This document shows, piece after piece, positions 32,256 through 45,558 of a stretch of 64,000 bases of DNA. The stretch lies in assembly GCA_030686995.1 (NCBI GenBank), contig CM060709.1, positions 306,609,857-306,673,856 of the forward strand, in the 5' to 3' direction. A model generated the notes under the pieces. That model was not told the origin of the DNA. It searched no databases and worked only from the letters and a program-made list of their open reading frames with translations. Every line of letters begins with the position of its first letter. Within the stretch, counting starts at the first letter, position 1. The position numbers were made by a program, and so were the translations under genes. This DNA is from Artemisia argyi (taxonomy: Eukaryota; Streptophyta; Magnoliopsida; Asterales; Asteraceae).

Positions 32256-34749
32256 ATGGCATCTCTCGATGACGATTTCTTTAAACAAAGGGCCTTTAAA
32301 AGCAAAGTTGAAAAACTTATGGCCTTGTTAAAAATGTCGAGATGTCGTGTTGATTATGATGGACCTTCGATACCTATTCCCTCTCCAGTGAGGGAAAGAG
32401 ATCATGAAACCGAGGTGACAAAGGACCCTGTACTTTCCTCTAACCATGAAAGTGCTAAATACGTCCAACCTACGGTTATCCAAATACCTAAGCTCACAAA
32501 TGCTCCTAAACCGTCTATAATTGATCCTAACCTTTCACGGTTTACGGTTAAAAGTTTGTCAAGCAAACATATTGAGCTTAGGGCAGTAACTGAAAAGAAC
32601 GACTTGCCCAATCTTCACATTTATCATGAACAAAAACCCGAGACCATAACGGAAGTGGTGGAAATTGCTAGCTCTAAGAGCACACCACTTGTCCCACCTC
32701 CGGATTTTATTCCTTGTGTTGGTTGTGGTGAGCCGCTTTTTGGTTTACCATGTCGTTGGTGTACATGTGTACAATGTGGTAATGATATTCAAAACGGGAG
32801 TTGTTTGTTTTGTGGGTCGAGTAATTCATTTGCTTATGATCCTAATCAAAACTCATTCAACAACTCCTCAAATTTTTCCAACTACCCATCACATTCATAC
32901 GAGCAAGAATCATATTATCCAAATCTCAATAATGCTTCGTATCAAAATACACCAAGCCAGAATCAACAGTTTTACTGTTGTGAGTATTGTGGAGGCCCTC
33001 ACTACAGCTCTGATTGTCAAATTAGGAATCAGTTTGTCTATGAACAGGTTCCTTGTAACAATCATGAATTTGGTTTTAACCAGCCCTCACAATACACAAA
33101 CCCTCAACCACAGCCTCAGGACGAGTTAGCTAGAGCTGAATTGATTACTAAAATGATTATGAATCAAAATCAAGTCAACAAGACCATTCAAGATAGTATA
33201 AACTATCTTCAGGATATGATTCATAGGAAACAAAAGCCTCCTGTTAACTCATTTTATTTTGAGGATGAAAGTGATGAGGATGAATCATTTGAAGAGGTAA
33301 ACCCTAAGGAAACTTCAGATATCTTGCCAATGGGGGACAAGGAAGTCAAAATCAATCCTCTCGAGGAAATTGATGACCTTGTTCCAATCCCAAAGGTATT
33401 TGAGAAACCTCTTGATTATACTTCAGTTGAAACTGCTTCAGTAGAAATACAGGGAGAAAAGAATATGACTGAATCACTAGCAGTAGAAATCATGGAACTT
33501 GTAAAAACCATGACTGCTAGTCCTTCTCAACTCCCTCAGTCTGCTGTTATCACACCCGAAGTTCAACTCACTCTCTAAATATGGGGGATGAACATCTTAG
33601 CACTGTTCCTCAAAAGGAATCGGACGAATTCATAAAGTCCAGTGTTGAGATCCTTGTCCCAATCCCAGGAGAGTCACAGGGGACTTTTGATCATGTGTGT
33701 GATTTACCTTCTTACCCTGAAAATCCAAAAGATCATTTTGAGACTTTCTCCGATTTTAATGATGATTGTACATCTTATGGAGAAGTTGAGTATGAGGAGG
33801 CACGATTGCCTCATTCGGATGTTGACCCTCTTATTGAGGAGTTCACAAATGAACTTACTCACATCAATCCACTTCCATTGGGAAGTGATGATGGTCTCCT
33901 TGATTTTGAAGCCGATATGGGAGAAACTGAAAATCTTTTAAACTCTAATCCCAACATCGAGCTTAGTACTTCACATGCTGATTCTTTATCTTCTGAAGAC
34001 ATCGGTCATGTGGAAGAATTACCTTCTGAGATAATTAGCTTAGAAGAAGAGAATAATGATGAGATTGACACTGAAATCAAGGATGAAGCACTTCGTGCAA
34101 CATTATTGAAAGTCAATCTCCTCCTTTCTAAAATCGAGGCTTTCAAAGAGAAACCTATTTCATCTCCTATCCCCATTAAAGATAGTGACATTTTCTCCGA
34201 TGATCCTATTCCGGAGTTTGAAGCCTTCACTTTTGATCATATGGGAGAGAAGATTAGTGGCAGTACCACTTCTCATTCTCAAATTTCTCTCCCCGAATAT
34301 GATTCATTCACCTTTGAGGAGGTCTCCGGTGAACTCACTCATATCATGACTCCTCCGGAGTATGATAGCCCGGGGGGAAATGCACTCAATCATGAGAATT
34401 TACAAATTCCCACCCTCCCGCCCGGGATGTTTTCAAACCAAACGAGCTTAACCCTTGAAATCCAAAATCAGGCTAATGAGCCTACTGTCGAGGAAGAAGA
34501 TCTTATCATGATTTTCATCATGGTTTTCTTCCTTTTCTTCACCTATAAGGTGACTTCTCTTGTTCTTCACTCCTTCGGGAATGAAGACACTATATTTGAT
34601 CCCGGCATTTTCATGTATCATTATCTTTAGCCGGATACTTACCTCATCGGTGTGGAACTTTCACGTGCTTCAAATGTTTATCAAAACATCTTGAATGAAA
34701 GTCCGATTGAGATTGTTTCTTCCACATCATGCTTCCCCAAGGACAAATG
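32256..34749 (+). pseudogene. Element E internal 2: zinc-knuckle TE protein with frameshift and late stop
   Basis: This is a near-identical copy of 24709-27204, but with different lesions. A 2-bp deletion near 33565 shifts the frame and ends it at TAA 33576-33578, and a TAG at 34628-34630 truncates the C-terminal part. It is intact at both positions where internal 1 has its stops. The Cys cluster, knuckle and hydrophobic segment are retained, and the central CVGYGEP of copy 1 reads CVGCGEP here. Confidence 0.7.
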
Positions 34750-35087
34750 AATTCGGGGTCGAGTCAAGCTAGCGACTCGGTAAACAAAAACAGTAGCATG
34801 CTTATAGGGTTTTCACCCTAAGTGTGGGGGAGTCCCCCATGCTATGGTTACAAATGAAGTGAAAAACAAAATGGTGTTTTCTACGCTTAGCTTGTAATGT
34901 TGCCCTTTTACGTTCAAAGAGTCGGCATAATAGCCGGGACTTTGAATATTGAGGACAATATTCATCCTAAGTGTGGGGGGGTATTTCACTATTCTAGCGA
35001 ATTTTATCACATTTTACTATCTTATCTTATACCCCCGTTTTTGACCAAAATTTTTCAAAAATTTTTCACTGGAGCTCAAATTTTTTT
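34750..35087 (+). other. Element E internal 2: post-ORF region with purine tracts
   Basis: Equivalent to 27205-27542: GTGTGGGGGAGTCCCCC near 34822 and AAGTGTGGGGGGG near 34970. No gene. Confidence 0.6.
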
Positions 35088-35490
35088 GTGGTAATCAGTC
35101 CGCCTTGTCTAACCAACAAAAGGGATTGGCTAGTCCAGGAGCAAACGGCTCTTGGTAAAGACATCTCAAATCCGTTGACGGCTTGCAATTTGCCCAAAAT
35201 TGTATGGTTCCTCAACTCCCCAAAAACAAATGAGTTGGCTAGCCCGCAAGATTATGGCTTGTGGTAAAGGCTGTGGAAAAACCATAATTGGTAATCAGCT
35301 CACCAAGATGTTAACTATTCAATCAAGAGCTGGCTAGTCCAGGAGCAAACGGCTCTTGGTAAAGACTAATCAAATCCGTTGACAGCTGGTGGTTTGCTCA
35401 AAATCACACGGTTATCAAGTGTACCACAGTTCTCACACCTGGCAACTCCAGAAGTAATGGCTTTTGGTAAAGAGTTTCAAATCCATTAAA
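35088..35490 (+). ncRNA. Element E internal 2: second pseudoknot array
   Basis: The four units are repeated with all stem and loop bases kept (for example CCAGGAG at 35135-35141 and the last CCATTA at 35483-35488). The few differences from the first array lie outside the proposed stems: GGCTGTGG for GGCCGTGG in a connecting stretch, GTTATCAAG for GTATCAGG in a linker, and GACGGCTTG for GACAGCTTG. Confidence 0.6.
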
Positions 35491-35538
35491 TTTTCTCAAA
35501 AGATTGCTAGGGACTAGCAATAGTTTAGTGTGGGGGAT

Positions 35539-38500
35539 TGATGAGTGTGTAAATACTCATCATTTTTATCGTATCTAAACTGCTAAAACATCCAAAAACA
35601 CTCAAATACGCATCAAAATACAGAAATTATTCCAAAAGTGTGTTTTATATGTTTCTGATGCAAAATGTTTAAAAACAAATGAAAAACGAACAAAGTTTGC
35701 ACAATTGGCAGTTTCAGTCCCTCAAGTTTCAAAAATTGACAAAACTAGTCCCTGAAGGTTTTAAATGAAAGAAAAGTCAACCCAAAGTTTTTAAAAGTCA
35801 AAAAATTATCAAATTTAGACTTTGGGTGAAAAAGTTTGAGAAAATTACATGTTTGGCCCCTCAAAATCCAAAATTGGCATAAAAGGTCCCTGGAGTTTCA
35901 GTAATTGACAGATTTGGTCCCTGGTGGGATATTTTTGGATGAAAAATCATTTTTAGTCCTTGGAAATTTAAAAAAGTTCAATATTAGTCCTTGGATAAAA
36001 GTTTTTCACAGATTGGCAAAAATGACCCCTAAACTTTCAAAAATTACAATTTTGGTCCCCGGGTGTTTTTATTTTGAAAAATATTAATTTGGCTCCTTTT
36101 AATATTCAAACTAGCCAATTAAGGTCCTTATGGATATTTTCAAAAAATTACATGATCAGCCCCTCATGTTTGGGTTTATTACAAAATTGGTCCTTGTGGT
36201 GTCTTTTGTAACAAAACAAACGGACCCTTTTTAACTAATACCACCCAACATAGGCCCATCCATCCTTATAACTCCAGCCCACCATCTCCTCAGCCCACCA
36301 TAACCCTCAGCCCACCAACAAAAAAACCTTGCCCCCGTTTTAATAATACTACTCCACACTCAGCCTTTGACCCAGTCAACCCCCTCCTTCCACCTCACAC
36401 CCCCACTTGAACCCTGCAAAACCTGCCAACCCAGTATCATCATCACCACCTTCACCACACTCCACCCCCCTCCTACACTCCAAACAAACACAAGCATCCA
36501 AAACTTCACTTCTGGCATCAGTACTAACAAAGAAACAGACAAGAGCAATTTGGGCGCCAAAATATTTAAACGATCAAGATTGCCTCAAGTCATCCAATGG
36601 CTGTTAGCATTGATGGGAAAGCATAAGTGGGTCCCAATGAAACCCTAATTGATGATATAAAAGTGAGAAGAGGAGCAGGGAGCAGAAGGAGTTAATTTAG
36701 TAGTCGTAGTGTAGTTGTAGTATGTCGTTTCTATAAATTTCCCATCTTCAATGTAATTTTAAGCTTCTAAATTGTATTATTAGTACTTTCAGTGTAATAG
36801 AAACCCAATTTGATCAGTAATTCAAGCTTTTATGTTAAATTCAGATTTTCACTTCATTTACTCAAAAATTTCATATTAGTTCAATGTTGTTGAAAGTTGT
36901 TACTTATTAATCCCTTCAGTTCAATTAAGCTCTCTTATAAGTTTTCAAAAGCTTTTAAAGTATTTCAACTAGTTTTAATTCAGTTTGCCAAAAATTCTCA
37001 AAATTCATGAAAAATAAATGGAAAATAAAAATTCAGTTCATAAGAGTGATTGAAGCAAGGGGTATGGTGAAATCTGGATTGCTATGGGTTTAGAAGTCTC
37101 ATGGGAGACATGAGGACAGTTGGAGACTTGGTTTTTGGTATTAAACTCACTGGATCAACTTTGTAAGGCACTTTCTTATTTTTTTAAGGTTACTGTAGAA
37201 TTGCTTAAACCAGTGCTCTATTGATGTTTCTGTACTTAATTAGTAGAGTAGTAATAGATTATTGCTTAGATATTGTCAATTATTCACTGAATCTCAAGTC
37301 TGCTGATTTTAGCATATGTACTGTCCTATTTGCATAATATGGTTAGGTGTGAGATTGTTGTTTGATCCTGTGTTCTTATGCATGAATCACCATATCTCAG
37401 TTAGTTGTCAGCTTAGTTCAAGGTTTCATGGCCTAAATCACTTATTTGCTTTGAAAAGTCAATTATTAATGCATATAAGAGAGTGTTTGGGTCAGGGGTG
37501 TGTAAAGAGCCTCACTGTGTTTCAGTGCAAGGTTTTGGTTGAAACATGCTACATTAGGTCTATTTAGGTTGTTCAAGTCTTAATATCTTGGCCTAATAGC
37601 TCACAAGTCAAAATCTCACCTCAAATCACATAACAGTCCACTGTTGGACTGTTAGGTGTGTCAAACCTTTGATTTCAATTTGAAATTAGCTTAGATTGCT
37701 TTATTTAGCTTCTATTAGGTTAAATAAACTTGTATTAATCACTTAGATGCATCAAAAGTTCAAGAAAGTCAAAATCTTAAGTTTTTCTCAAAAGTCAAAT
37801 TTACCCATTATCAGATTTTTACAAAAGTTCTAGGATTTTTATTGATTTGTGTATTTGCTTTCATGGACTGAGACTTGTTCCTAGTGATAGCCTCCCACCT
37901 CATCTCCATTTTCCTATAATCCTTCCATTTTTGTGATTTTACCCCTGGGCCCCACAGCCCTCAAAAGTGGGCTGCAGGGCTGCAAACTGCTCTATCTCAG
38001 CAGATACATCACCCACCACCACCACTTGGTGGTGGTTTTCTGGCCACCATTGTGGTCCTCAGCCCCTCCATTTTGGTTCTTTGAACCCTCCTCATGGTAG
38101 GCTTCCAACATTGACCCTTGTTTTGACCCCAAGACCTGTGGACCCCACCTGAATAAGCCCATCTAATCTGTCCCACTTTTCAGTCCTCAAATAAGTATCC
38201 AAGTGCTTTTTGTTGGCTTATTGCTTGTTCTGTGGACCTCAAGTGAATTTTACAGCTTATTCTAGTTCTCATAGCTTATTTGTACCTGAATCATCCATTG
38301 TGGGCCCCACTCTTGGTCATTTAAGCTTATTTTCCATTTTGGTCAACTGTCTCAACTTTTAGCTTGTTCTTAGCTTATTTTTAAGTTACAAAAAGTTTGT
38401 TTTTACAAAAAGTGTTAGTTTTTAGTTATAAAATAGGTTGGTAAAAGAAAAATCAAGAAAAAACAATTTAATATTAAGTGATAGTTTCTATTTAATGTAA

Positions 38501-39476
38501 TTTAATTTTAATTTTCATTTTTAAATTTTTATTAAGTACTTAGCTATTTTATATTTTTCTTAAATTCCTCTCATATTAAAGTATTTTTAGTAATTTTCTC
38601 AGATTTTTATTTTATCATTTAGTATTTATTAGAATTAATCTTAGTTTTATTAATTATTAATTAATAATTAGTTTTAAATAGCATAATTAGTTTTTATTAA
38701 GTAAAACCTAGTTTTTATATTTTTTCTAGCTTTTATATGTTATAAAATAATTTTGAAATTTTATTAGAATTTTTACTGTTCATTTTCTATTTTTCTTAAT
38801 TTAAAATAGTTTAATTAGGTAATTAATAATTAATTAGTAATTAATTAATAGAAAAACCACAAAAAGACAAAAATAGTTATTTTTAATTTTAAAATTAGTT
38901 TTTAGATATTTTATACTTTTAGAAATTTTATTTTCACCTTTTTAGTATTTATTTAATATTATATTATATTTAAGTGTTTTAAATATTAATAATTAGTAAT
39001 AATTAGTATTTAATTAATATTAAATAATTAAATAGTGTAAAAATTTATTTTAATTTTCTAAAAATTTTCTTATATCTTTTAGTTTGTAAAAAAGTCATTT
39101 TCACCCCCTGGGTGTTTTCTGATTTCAGTTTTTACTTTTTATTTCGTACGTGTACGTTTTATTTAAACGTGAACGTACGCATTTTAAGTTTTAAACGTTT
39201 CTGGTTTTTCTGACTTTCCAGTCTTGTTAATATAGTGTATTTAAGCTATTATCTTTCGTATTCCAGTAGTGTAATCATCACAACTCACTTATACCCTTTC
39301 CTGTCCAAATTCACCCGATCACAAACCCGTTTTAATACCATCCACACCTCGTCGGGACATAACGACCCGGGGAAACCCTATACTTCCACGGAGCATTGGC
39401 TTGATTAGTTTGACTTTTACGGTTGACCATTCACAAGTGGTTGACTAATAAAAGTTGACTAGTTTAGAGCCAATCA
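35539..39476 (+). repeat. Element E LTR 3 (3938 bp)
   Basis: It begins TGATGAGTGTG, ends GAGCCAATCA, and is followed by the target duplication AACCC (39477-39481). It has a unique loss of one GGTCAACTTT unit near 38340. Confidence 0.9.
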
Positions 39477-40346
39477 AACCCTTTCATATGTAATTGAGAT
39501 AAGTATTCTTTTAATTCAATCAATATGTCTATGTGTTGGTTGTCTATATCTTGTTCTTGTCTTAATTCCATCATGCTAGGCTAGATCTATCTTGTGTTTG
39601 CTTGGATCTAATGAAACCTAGATGTTAATTATGTGTTGATTACTTGTTTATAGTTGTATTGGATGAATGATTTAGATGTTAGGCTTAAGAAAACTGGCAG
39701 ATCTCCAATTGGTAACATGCTTGAACGTCTTAGGAAACATTAACTAACGTGCACTACGTTTTATTGATTGTATTTAATGCATGAATAAATTCTAATGATC
39801 CCATGTTAGGAGCTTCTTAGCCGGCTCGACATAGGAGTGAAGTAAGCACTCATAGGATTGGGGAATTAAGTGCGCCACCCCATGAATGGTATTAAGGAAT
39901 ACAATCCGTCATCCACGCAACTATAACAAGTAATTAACGTGTAAAAGATATCTAGGGAGTAGTGAAATCTAAGTAAACACAACTTCTCCACTTATTGCTC
40001 ACAACCTTAGTTTAATTTAGTTTATTTTCATTTCTAGTATTTTATTTTGATTGCATCTTTAGTATTGGGTTAGTTGACTAGCAACTAATTCCGCCCAAAT
40101 CCTTCAAACCCGAGATTTTTACTTGCTTTCTAAAAAATACAAAAATAGAAAAAATAATCATCCCTCATCTTTAGAACTAGTATTTAGGTTTTCTAATCCT
40201 AGCGAAACTATTCCTAGCTGAACGATCAATCCCCTGGTACTTGTCACTATACTATACTACAACGATCAGGTACACTGCCTGGTGGGGGTTGTAAGCTTCT
40301 CGAGATCCCTCGAGAGGTAAAGCCTGGTGCGATTCCCACGTATCAA
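39477..40346 (+). repeat. Element D 5' LTR, right part
   Basis: After the AACCC duplication of E, the sequence continues exactly as in D's 3' LTR from 46078 and ends CCCACGTATCA. The match over about 865 bp is high, with scattered single-base differences. Confidence 0.88.
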
Positions 40347-40352
40347 GTTTTT

Positions 40353-40370
40353 GGCGCCGCAGCCCGGGGA
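40353..40370 (+). promoter_or_regulatory. Element D primer-binding site (tRNA-Asp type)
   Basis: TGGCGCCGCAGCCCGGGG lies six bases after the LTR. It resembles the tRNA-Asp primer site with a few mismatches in the middle. Confidence 0.7.
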
Positions 40371-40516
40371 ATAGTTATTGTCTAGGTTAGAATCTCTTTT
40401 TATTAGGTCTACTTACTAGATTCTTTTCTAGTAAGATTTTATTTTTATTTTTAGGTTTTCTTTAGTCTATCTTATTTCTTTGTGTTTTTGTTAGTAGCTC
40501 TTCACCACCCGACATC

Positions 40517-43048
40517 ATGGACGATGGGAACATCTTTGAACCCGTCATCCCACCACAACAAAACCCACCACTAGAACCTCTTAGGCCCCGAACCTTAGGA
40601 GAGTATTCCCGACCTAGCCACCAAGGCTACCTAAACACCATTGAGCTCACCGGAGCCAATGTGACCCCCTTGCGATCCGACACCATCCGGTTGGTGCAAA
40701 GCGGATGTGCATTCCATGGACTTCGTTCCGAAGATCCAAACCAACATCTTGAAGACTTCCTTAAAATCATAGACTCCATAGACTTAGATGTTGAAACTAG
40801 AGAGACAACCCGATTACGCCTATTCCAATTCTCTCTACGGGATCAAGCTAGTCAATGGCTTGAGCGTTTACCCGCGGGATCCATCACCACATGGGATGAT
40901 CTCACCACTCGTTTCCTTGCTTAATTTTTCCCACCGGGGAGAACTACTAAGCTTATAAATGACATCTTGATGTTCCAACAACGTCAAAATGAATCTCTCT
41001 ATGAAGCATGGACTCGTTTCAAGGACTTACTCCAAAAAGTCCCTCATCATGGCATAGATCTTTGGCTCCAAGTCCAAATCTTTTATGACCATATCGATCT
41101 CTCCACGAGGCGAGCCATTGACCAATCGGCCGGTGGTAAGCTACATGATCTAAGTGCGGAACAATCATGGGAACTCATAGAAGATCTTGCTCTCTATGAC
41201 AACGAAAGTTGGAATGATCCCCGTGATTTGAACAAAACGGTCAAGGCAATATCTTTGCCTTCGAACAATTCTAGCACTCCCGACCGTAGGATCATGGAAC
41301 TTGAGGACCAAGTCAAGTTTCTCATGAAATCTTACGATGCTCCTAAGCCTTCAAGCCAAGTGAACAAAATCACTTCTTCATGCGAATTATGTAGTGGTCC
41401 CCACGACACTCGTGATTGTGTGGAACTCCCCGGAATAGCTTTTGCGGACTACGCATCCACGCGTACCGACGAAGTGGGAGATAAGTGGTACACTTTCAAG
41501 CCCGAGACAAACCCTTACGGTGATTCATACAACCCCTCTTGGAAAAATCACCCAAACCTTAGGTGGAAACAAAATCAACCCAATTCTTCCAATCCGCCTA
41601 ATCGTTATCAACCAAACGGTTCACCCTCCAACCGTACTTTCAACAACAATCCTTCTAACAACTATGGTAGTACCAACAATCTTGAAGGATTGATGTCAAA
41701 ATTCATGGAATCGCAAGAAGCTCGCATATCTAAGTTTGAAGCCGATTTCAAACAAAAGCAAAGCGAGATGACCACCAAAATTGACACATTGTTGAAAGTT
41801 CTCAATGACCGAGAAATGGGAGCACTCCCAAGCGACACGGTCAAGAATCCAAAACTAAACGTTAATTCCATATCTTCAGTTTCGTCACCCACTTCGTGTC
41901 CACAATACTACTCGGTTAAATCAACGAGCACGTGTTTCAAACAAAACCAAATTCTTCAAAAGGACCAATCAAGTAAAACACCCGATATAGAACCGGTCAA
42001 AAGTGTAGTTGAAACACCTCTTACGCAAGACCTTGACGATGAATTCAAGGAACTTCACCTTGAACGCCCCGTCATTGATGTCTTAGCGCGTGCTCCTTAC
42101 TATAGTGCCCTCCTAGAAAAATATGAGAAGTTTAAACTAGGTAAAAATGGGACCGCCTTCGTTCAAAACAAGTTGCCTAAAAAGCTTGATGATCCGGGTA
42201 TATTTGTTTTGCCTTGTAAGATAGGAAGATCCGAAGCTTTCGACACACTAGCCGATTTAGGGGCAAGCCTCAACTTGATTCCCTTATCCTTATTCACCGC
42301 TCTTAAGCTAGGAAAGTTAGAGGAAACGGAGGTATTGATAGGGCTAGCGGATGGGAGTATTGCCCACCCGGTTGGAATGATTAAGGATGTAGTTGTTCAT
42401 GTAGGAAGGTTAACTATATTAGCGGACTTTCACATCCTAGACATGGTTAGTGACACTACATGCCCATTATTGGTAGGAAGAGGATTTTTAGCAACCGCTA
42501 GCGCCATGATAGATTGTAAGAAGTCTAAGATAGCGGTAGGTGAAGGCGATACTTGGTCGGTGTACGATGTAAAGAAGCATAGTTATGATTGTGATGATGA
42601 ACCGACACCGCATTGGGTAGAGATGAATAAGAGACCATCTAGATATGGACCTTGGATAGAAAGAAACTCTATAGGACCTCAATGCCCATTTTGTCTAGAA
42701 AAGGATTTCATTGAAAAAACACATTCGGTGGAACAACTCATAGCTAGAGATGAAGAGCTAGATCCCTTTGAGGACCCCTTAGTCTTTAGGAAGATGATTG
42801 AGTTCTTGAGCGTAATGCCTATTAATATAGAGATGAATAAGTGGAAAAGAGAGGGAGACAAGTGTAAATGGAGGTGGGACAAGCCACCTAAAGAAGGTGA
42901 CAGATTATGGCATATGAGGATGACTTTGTATGATCCGGATGGAGAAAAGTTCGAAAGGTCATACCATACTAAGGAAACCGATAGAAAATTGAAACCTAAG
43001 TTTGATCCCAAAGATGTCCTCAATGAGGAACTCACCCGTGTTACGTAG
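40517..43048 (+). pseudogene. Element D gag-protease (one in-frame stop)
   Basis: ATG 40517 opens a frame of 843 codons with a single TAA at 40922-40924. The retrotransposon gag domain runs through SDTIRLVQSGCAFHGLR, LFQFSLRDQASQWLERLPAG and, after the stop, ESLYEAWTRFKDLLQKVPHH. A knuckle CELCSGPHDTRDC (CX2CX3HX4C) follows near 41380, then an Asn/Pro-rich linker and a coiled coil. A retropepsin-like domain at about 42180-42510 shows the active-site DLGASLNLIP and the flap/ILGR equivalents CPLLVGRGFLAT. The C-terminal about 170 residues end at TAG 43046-43048. RT and integrase are absent. Family: Athila-like gag, very close to a type I recall from Asteraceae. Confidence 0.85.
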
Positions 43049-44898
43049 TAACCCATGACCTTGAGTCTAGCTACAAGACTCGTAAATAAAGAAAAGCGCT
43101 TCTTGGGAGGCAACCCATGTTTTGTGTGATTTTATTTTGTTTGTTTGTTATTTGCTTCCGTACGCATGCTTTATTTTTATTGTTGGTAGATCATGTTTCT
43201 CAATTAAATAGTGGAAATACTTTACTTTGTTGTTTTGGCCTAGTCTTAACTCCACCTAAAAGTATTTTTGCAAAAGATAAGTGTAAGGGGAAACCCCAAA
43301 TATGTTTTCAAGAAACAAACCGATCATGATTCTCCACAATATTAAGTGAACATGTATATTCGTATTTGTTAGAGTAAAATGCTTGTATTGAGTCATAATG
43401 AAGTTTTGCAGGATTTTCCAGGAAGTAGGACCAAGTTTTTCCAGAAATTTTCCGGAAACTTAACATAAGAATTTCTGCAGGTCACTTCTGACGGCGTCAC
43501 GAGTTAACTCTTGATGGCGTCACGTGTAAAAATCTGGAAATTTTACCGGTTTTGTTTTTCTAACGGAGTCTTATGGTTTTTGTGAATTATTAAGTTTTAT
43601 AATCTCCAAGAAATCTACAAACTTCATTCCACAAGCATTATATCTTATTTTGTTTTCTAGGATTTAGTAACTTATATAGGTTGCCGCCGATTTTATGCGA
43701 GGTTGTCTTGTCTATTTTCTCAGGATTTACAGGTTATGTATGACAAGAAGATGATTTATATTCTGGAAGGGAAGCTTTGATTGTTCATTTTCTTGGAGGA
43801 AGATTTAACCTGGCCACCTTATTATCCATACCGAGCGAATCAGGGGAGTATTTGATTTCATTCTTTTTACTTATTTCACTTTTACATTCTTTACTTGAAC
43901 ATTGGGGACAATGTTCATCTTAAGTGTAAGGGGAGGGTAAAATGATGATACCTTACATGAACACTTTCGCTTGAGTTTGTTTTGTTTGATAGTAGATGTG
44001 TAATAAAACTATGAGAAATACATGTTAGTGCAATTTTAGCGCCAAATTTAAAATTTTTTACAACATTTAGGAGTGAAACTTTAGCCATAGCAAGCGTCTC
44101 ATGGATAGGAGATTGTATGACTAGCACATAACCGTATATTCAGAAAAATTTTCCACCAAAATATGTGAGGTTCGCCTTTAGATTTGATAGGAAAAGCATT
44201 TACTATTAGTGCTTATGAGTGTACCGGTAGCATTTAGATTCTAGAACTTGCGTTAGTGATGCATCCCGAGACCGCTAGTGAGACTACATTCGTGTAGTAG
44301 GATTTACTACATGATAAGAGGCATTAGGATCACCCTTGTGTTAAACCCGTATCATAATTACTTGACCATTTAAGTCATATTACTTGACTAGTTAAGTCAA
44401 CTAATTTTTCCCACACCCTTAGCGTTGTACTCATTTTTAGTACACGAAACCCCTAGTACACCCCTCCGAGCTTATCTTTTCGTTTCTAACTTTAAGCATC
44501 TTACTTAAAGGAAGAATTTGTTACACCCCACTTAAATGTACACCCAAATCGCCTTAGCCTTCCGTGTATGCGCTCATTTTTAGTTCATTATTGTTATTTG
44601 TTAAACCCTAAGTTAACTATCTAATTGATTACATGGTTGCTAAGTCGAGTCATATCCTTATACATATTGTTTTGGGACGATTGGGACTCATGGGTAAAGT
44701 ACTTATTTATGGAGTAATGGGGAAGAACATCATTTTATTACCCCCATATGTGCGTTAATCTTAAAAGTACTCCAAGTGTTTTGATTATCTTACTTCGAGT
44801 CGTTAGATTAGTTTATTGTAAAGTATGTAAAAATTCAAGTGTAAGGGAATTTTCATTCCCTATGATGTATTATTTTGGATGGTAGGGTAAGAGTGTAT

Positions 44899-44937
<39 letters not shown>

Positions 44938-45558
44938 GAAAAAAAAAATAGAAAGATCAAGAAAAAGAAAAAATATATATATATAGAAAGAGGAAAAGAG
45001 AAAAAACATACGGACTACCATCCCGTTTCATTCTATGGTTATTTTATGTTTTTGTTATTTTTTATTTATTAGCTTAAGTCGAGTCTAGTCTTGGCTTAGC
45101 AACGCCATATTGTACATGTAATTAACCAAGATTGTTAACTCGCCACCAGTAAAAACTTTCTTTATCCAACAAAACCGTGTATTTCATATCCCTACACCTA
45201 ACGTTACAACCCTTTAAAAGACCTCTTTGATAGTTTATCCTAGGTGCTTACGCCATGTGGTGGAGGTTTGATCCTTTTCCAAGCCTATGGTAATCTATTT
45301 TGCTATGACAGGTAGTGAGAGATATCTTCCGTTTCCATATTGTAATTTATACTTTATTACACCCGAGAGATGTGAGTATCTAAACACTATTTGTGAGGTG
45401 CTAGTGTATGACCTCCGTGCTTGTCTATTGGTCTTTAGTGGAACGATTATTTGTTGTAATTACTTTTATGTTAGTGTTAAATGACCCCTAACTTGTATTT
45501 TGAGTAGAATAAAAGCGCATTTGCTTGAGGACAAGCAAATCTCAAGTGTAAGGGTATA
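43049..45558 (+). other. Element D 3' non-coding region
   Basis: About 2.5 kb without a supported gene, where pol would be expected in an autonomous relative. It contains two TGACGGCGTCA-type words (43491 and 43518), the phrase GGGGACAATGTTCATCTTAAG near 43903, and at least four AAGTGTAAGGG tracts (about 43279, 43921, 44838 and 45545). A 35-base poly-A run (44901-44935) is followed by an A/G-rich low-complexity stretch to about 45010. Confidence 0.65.

Larger units (their letters stand above)
20465..39476 (+). mobile_element. Element E: tandem LTR retrotransposon array (3 LTRs, 2 internal regions), no pol
   Basis: The 19.0-kb insertion is flanked by AAACCC-context duplications AACCC (20460-20464 and 39477-39481). 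Three near-identical 3.9-kb LTRs alternate with two 3.6-kb internal regions. Each internal region has a tRNA-Asp primer site, one zinc-knuckle ORF, AAGTGTGGGGG tracts and a pseudoknot-like 3' module. No protease, RT or integrase is present, so this is a large non-autonomous (LARD/TR-GAG-type) element. The matching outer duplications mean either that the tandem array inserted as a unit or, more likely, that a normal copy gained a second internal region by LTR-LTR unequal exchange. Confidence 0.88.

Noticed and set aside
44901..44935. 35-base poly-A as evidence of a processed retrocopy
   Set aside because: It is internal to element D's non-coding region, not at the end of a coding segment, and has no flanking duplication.
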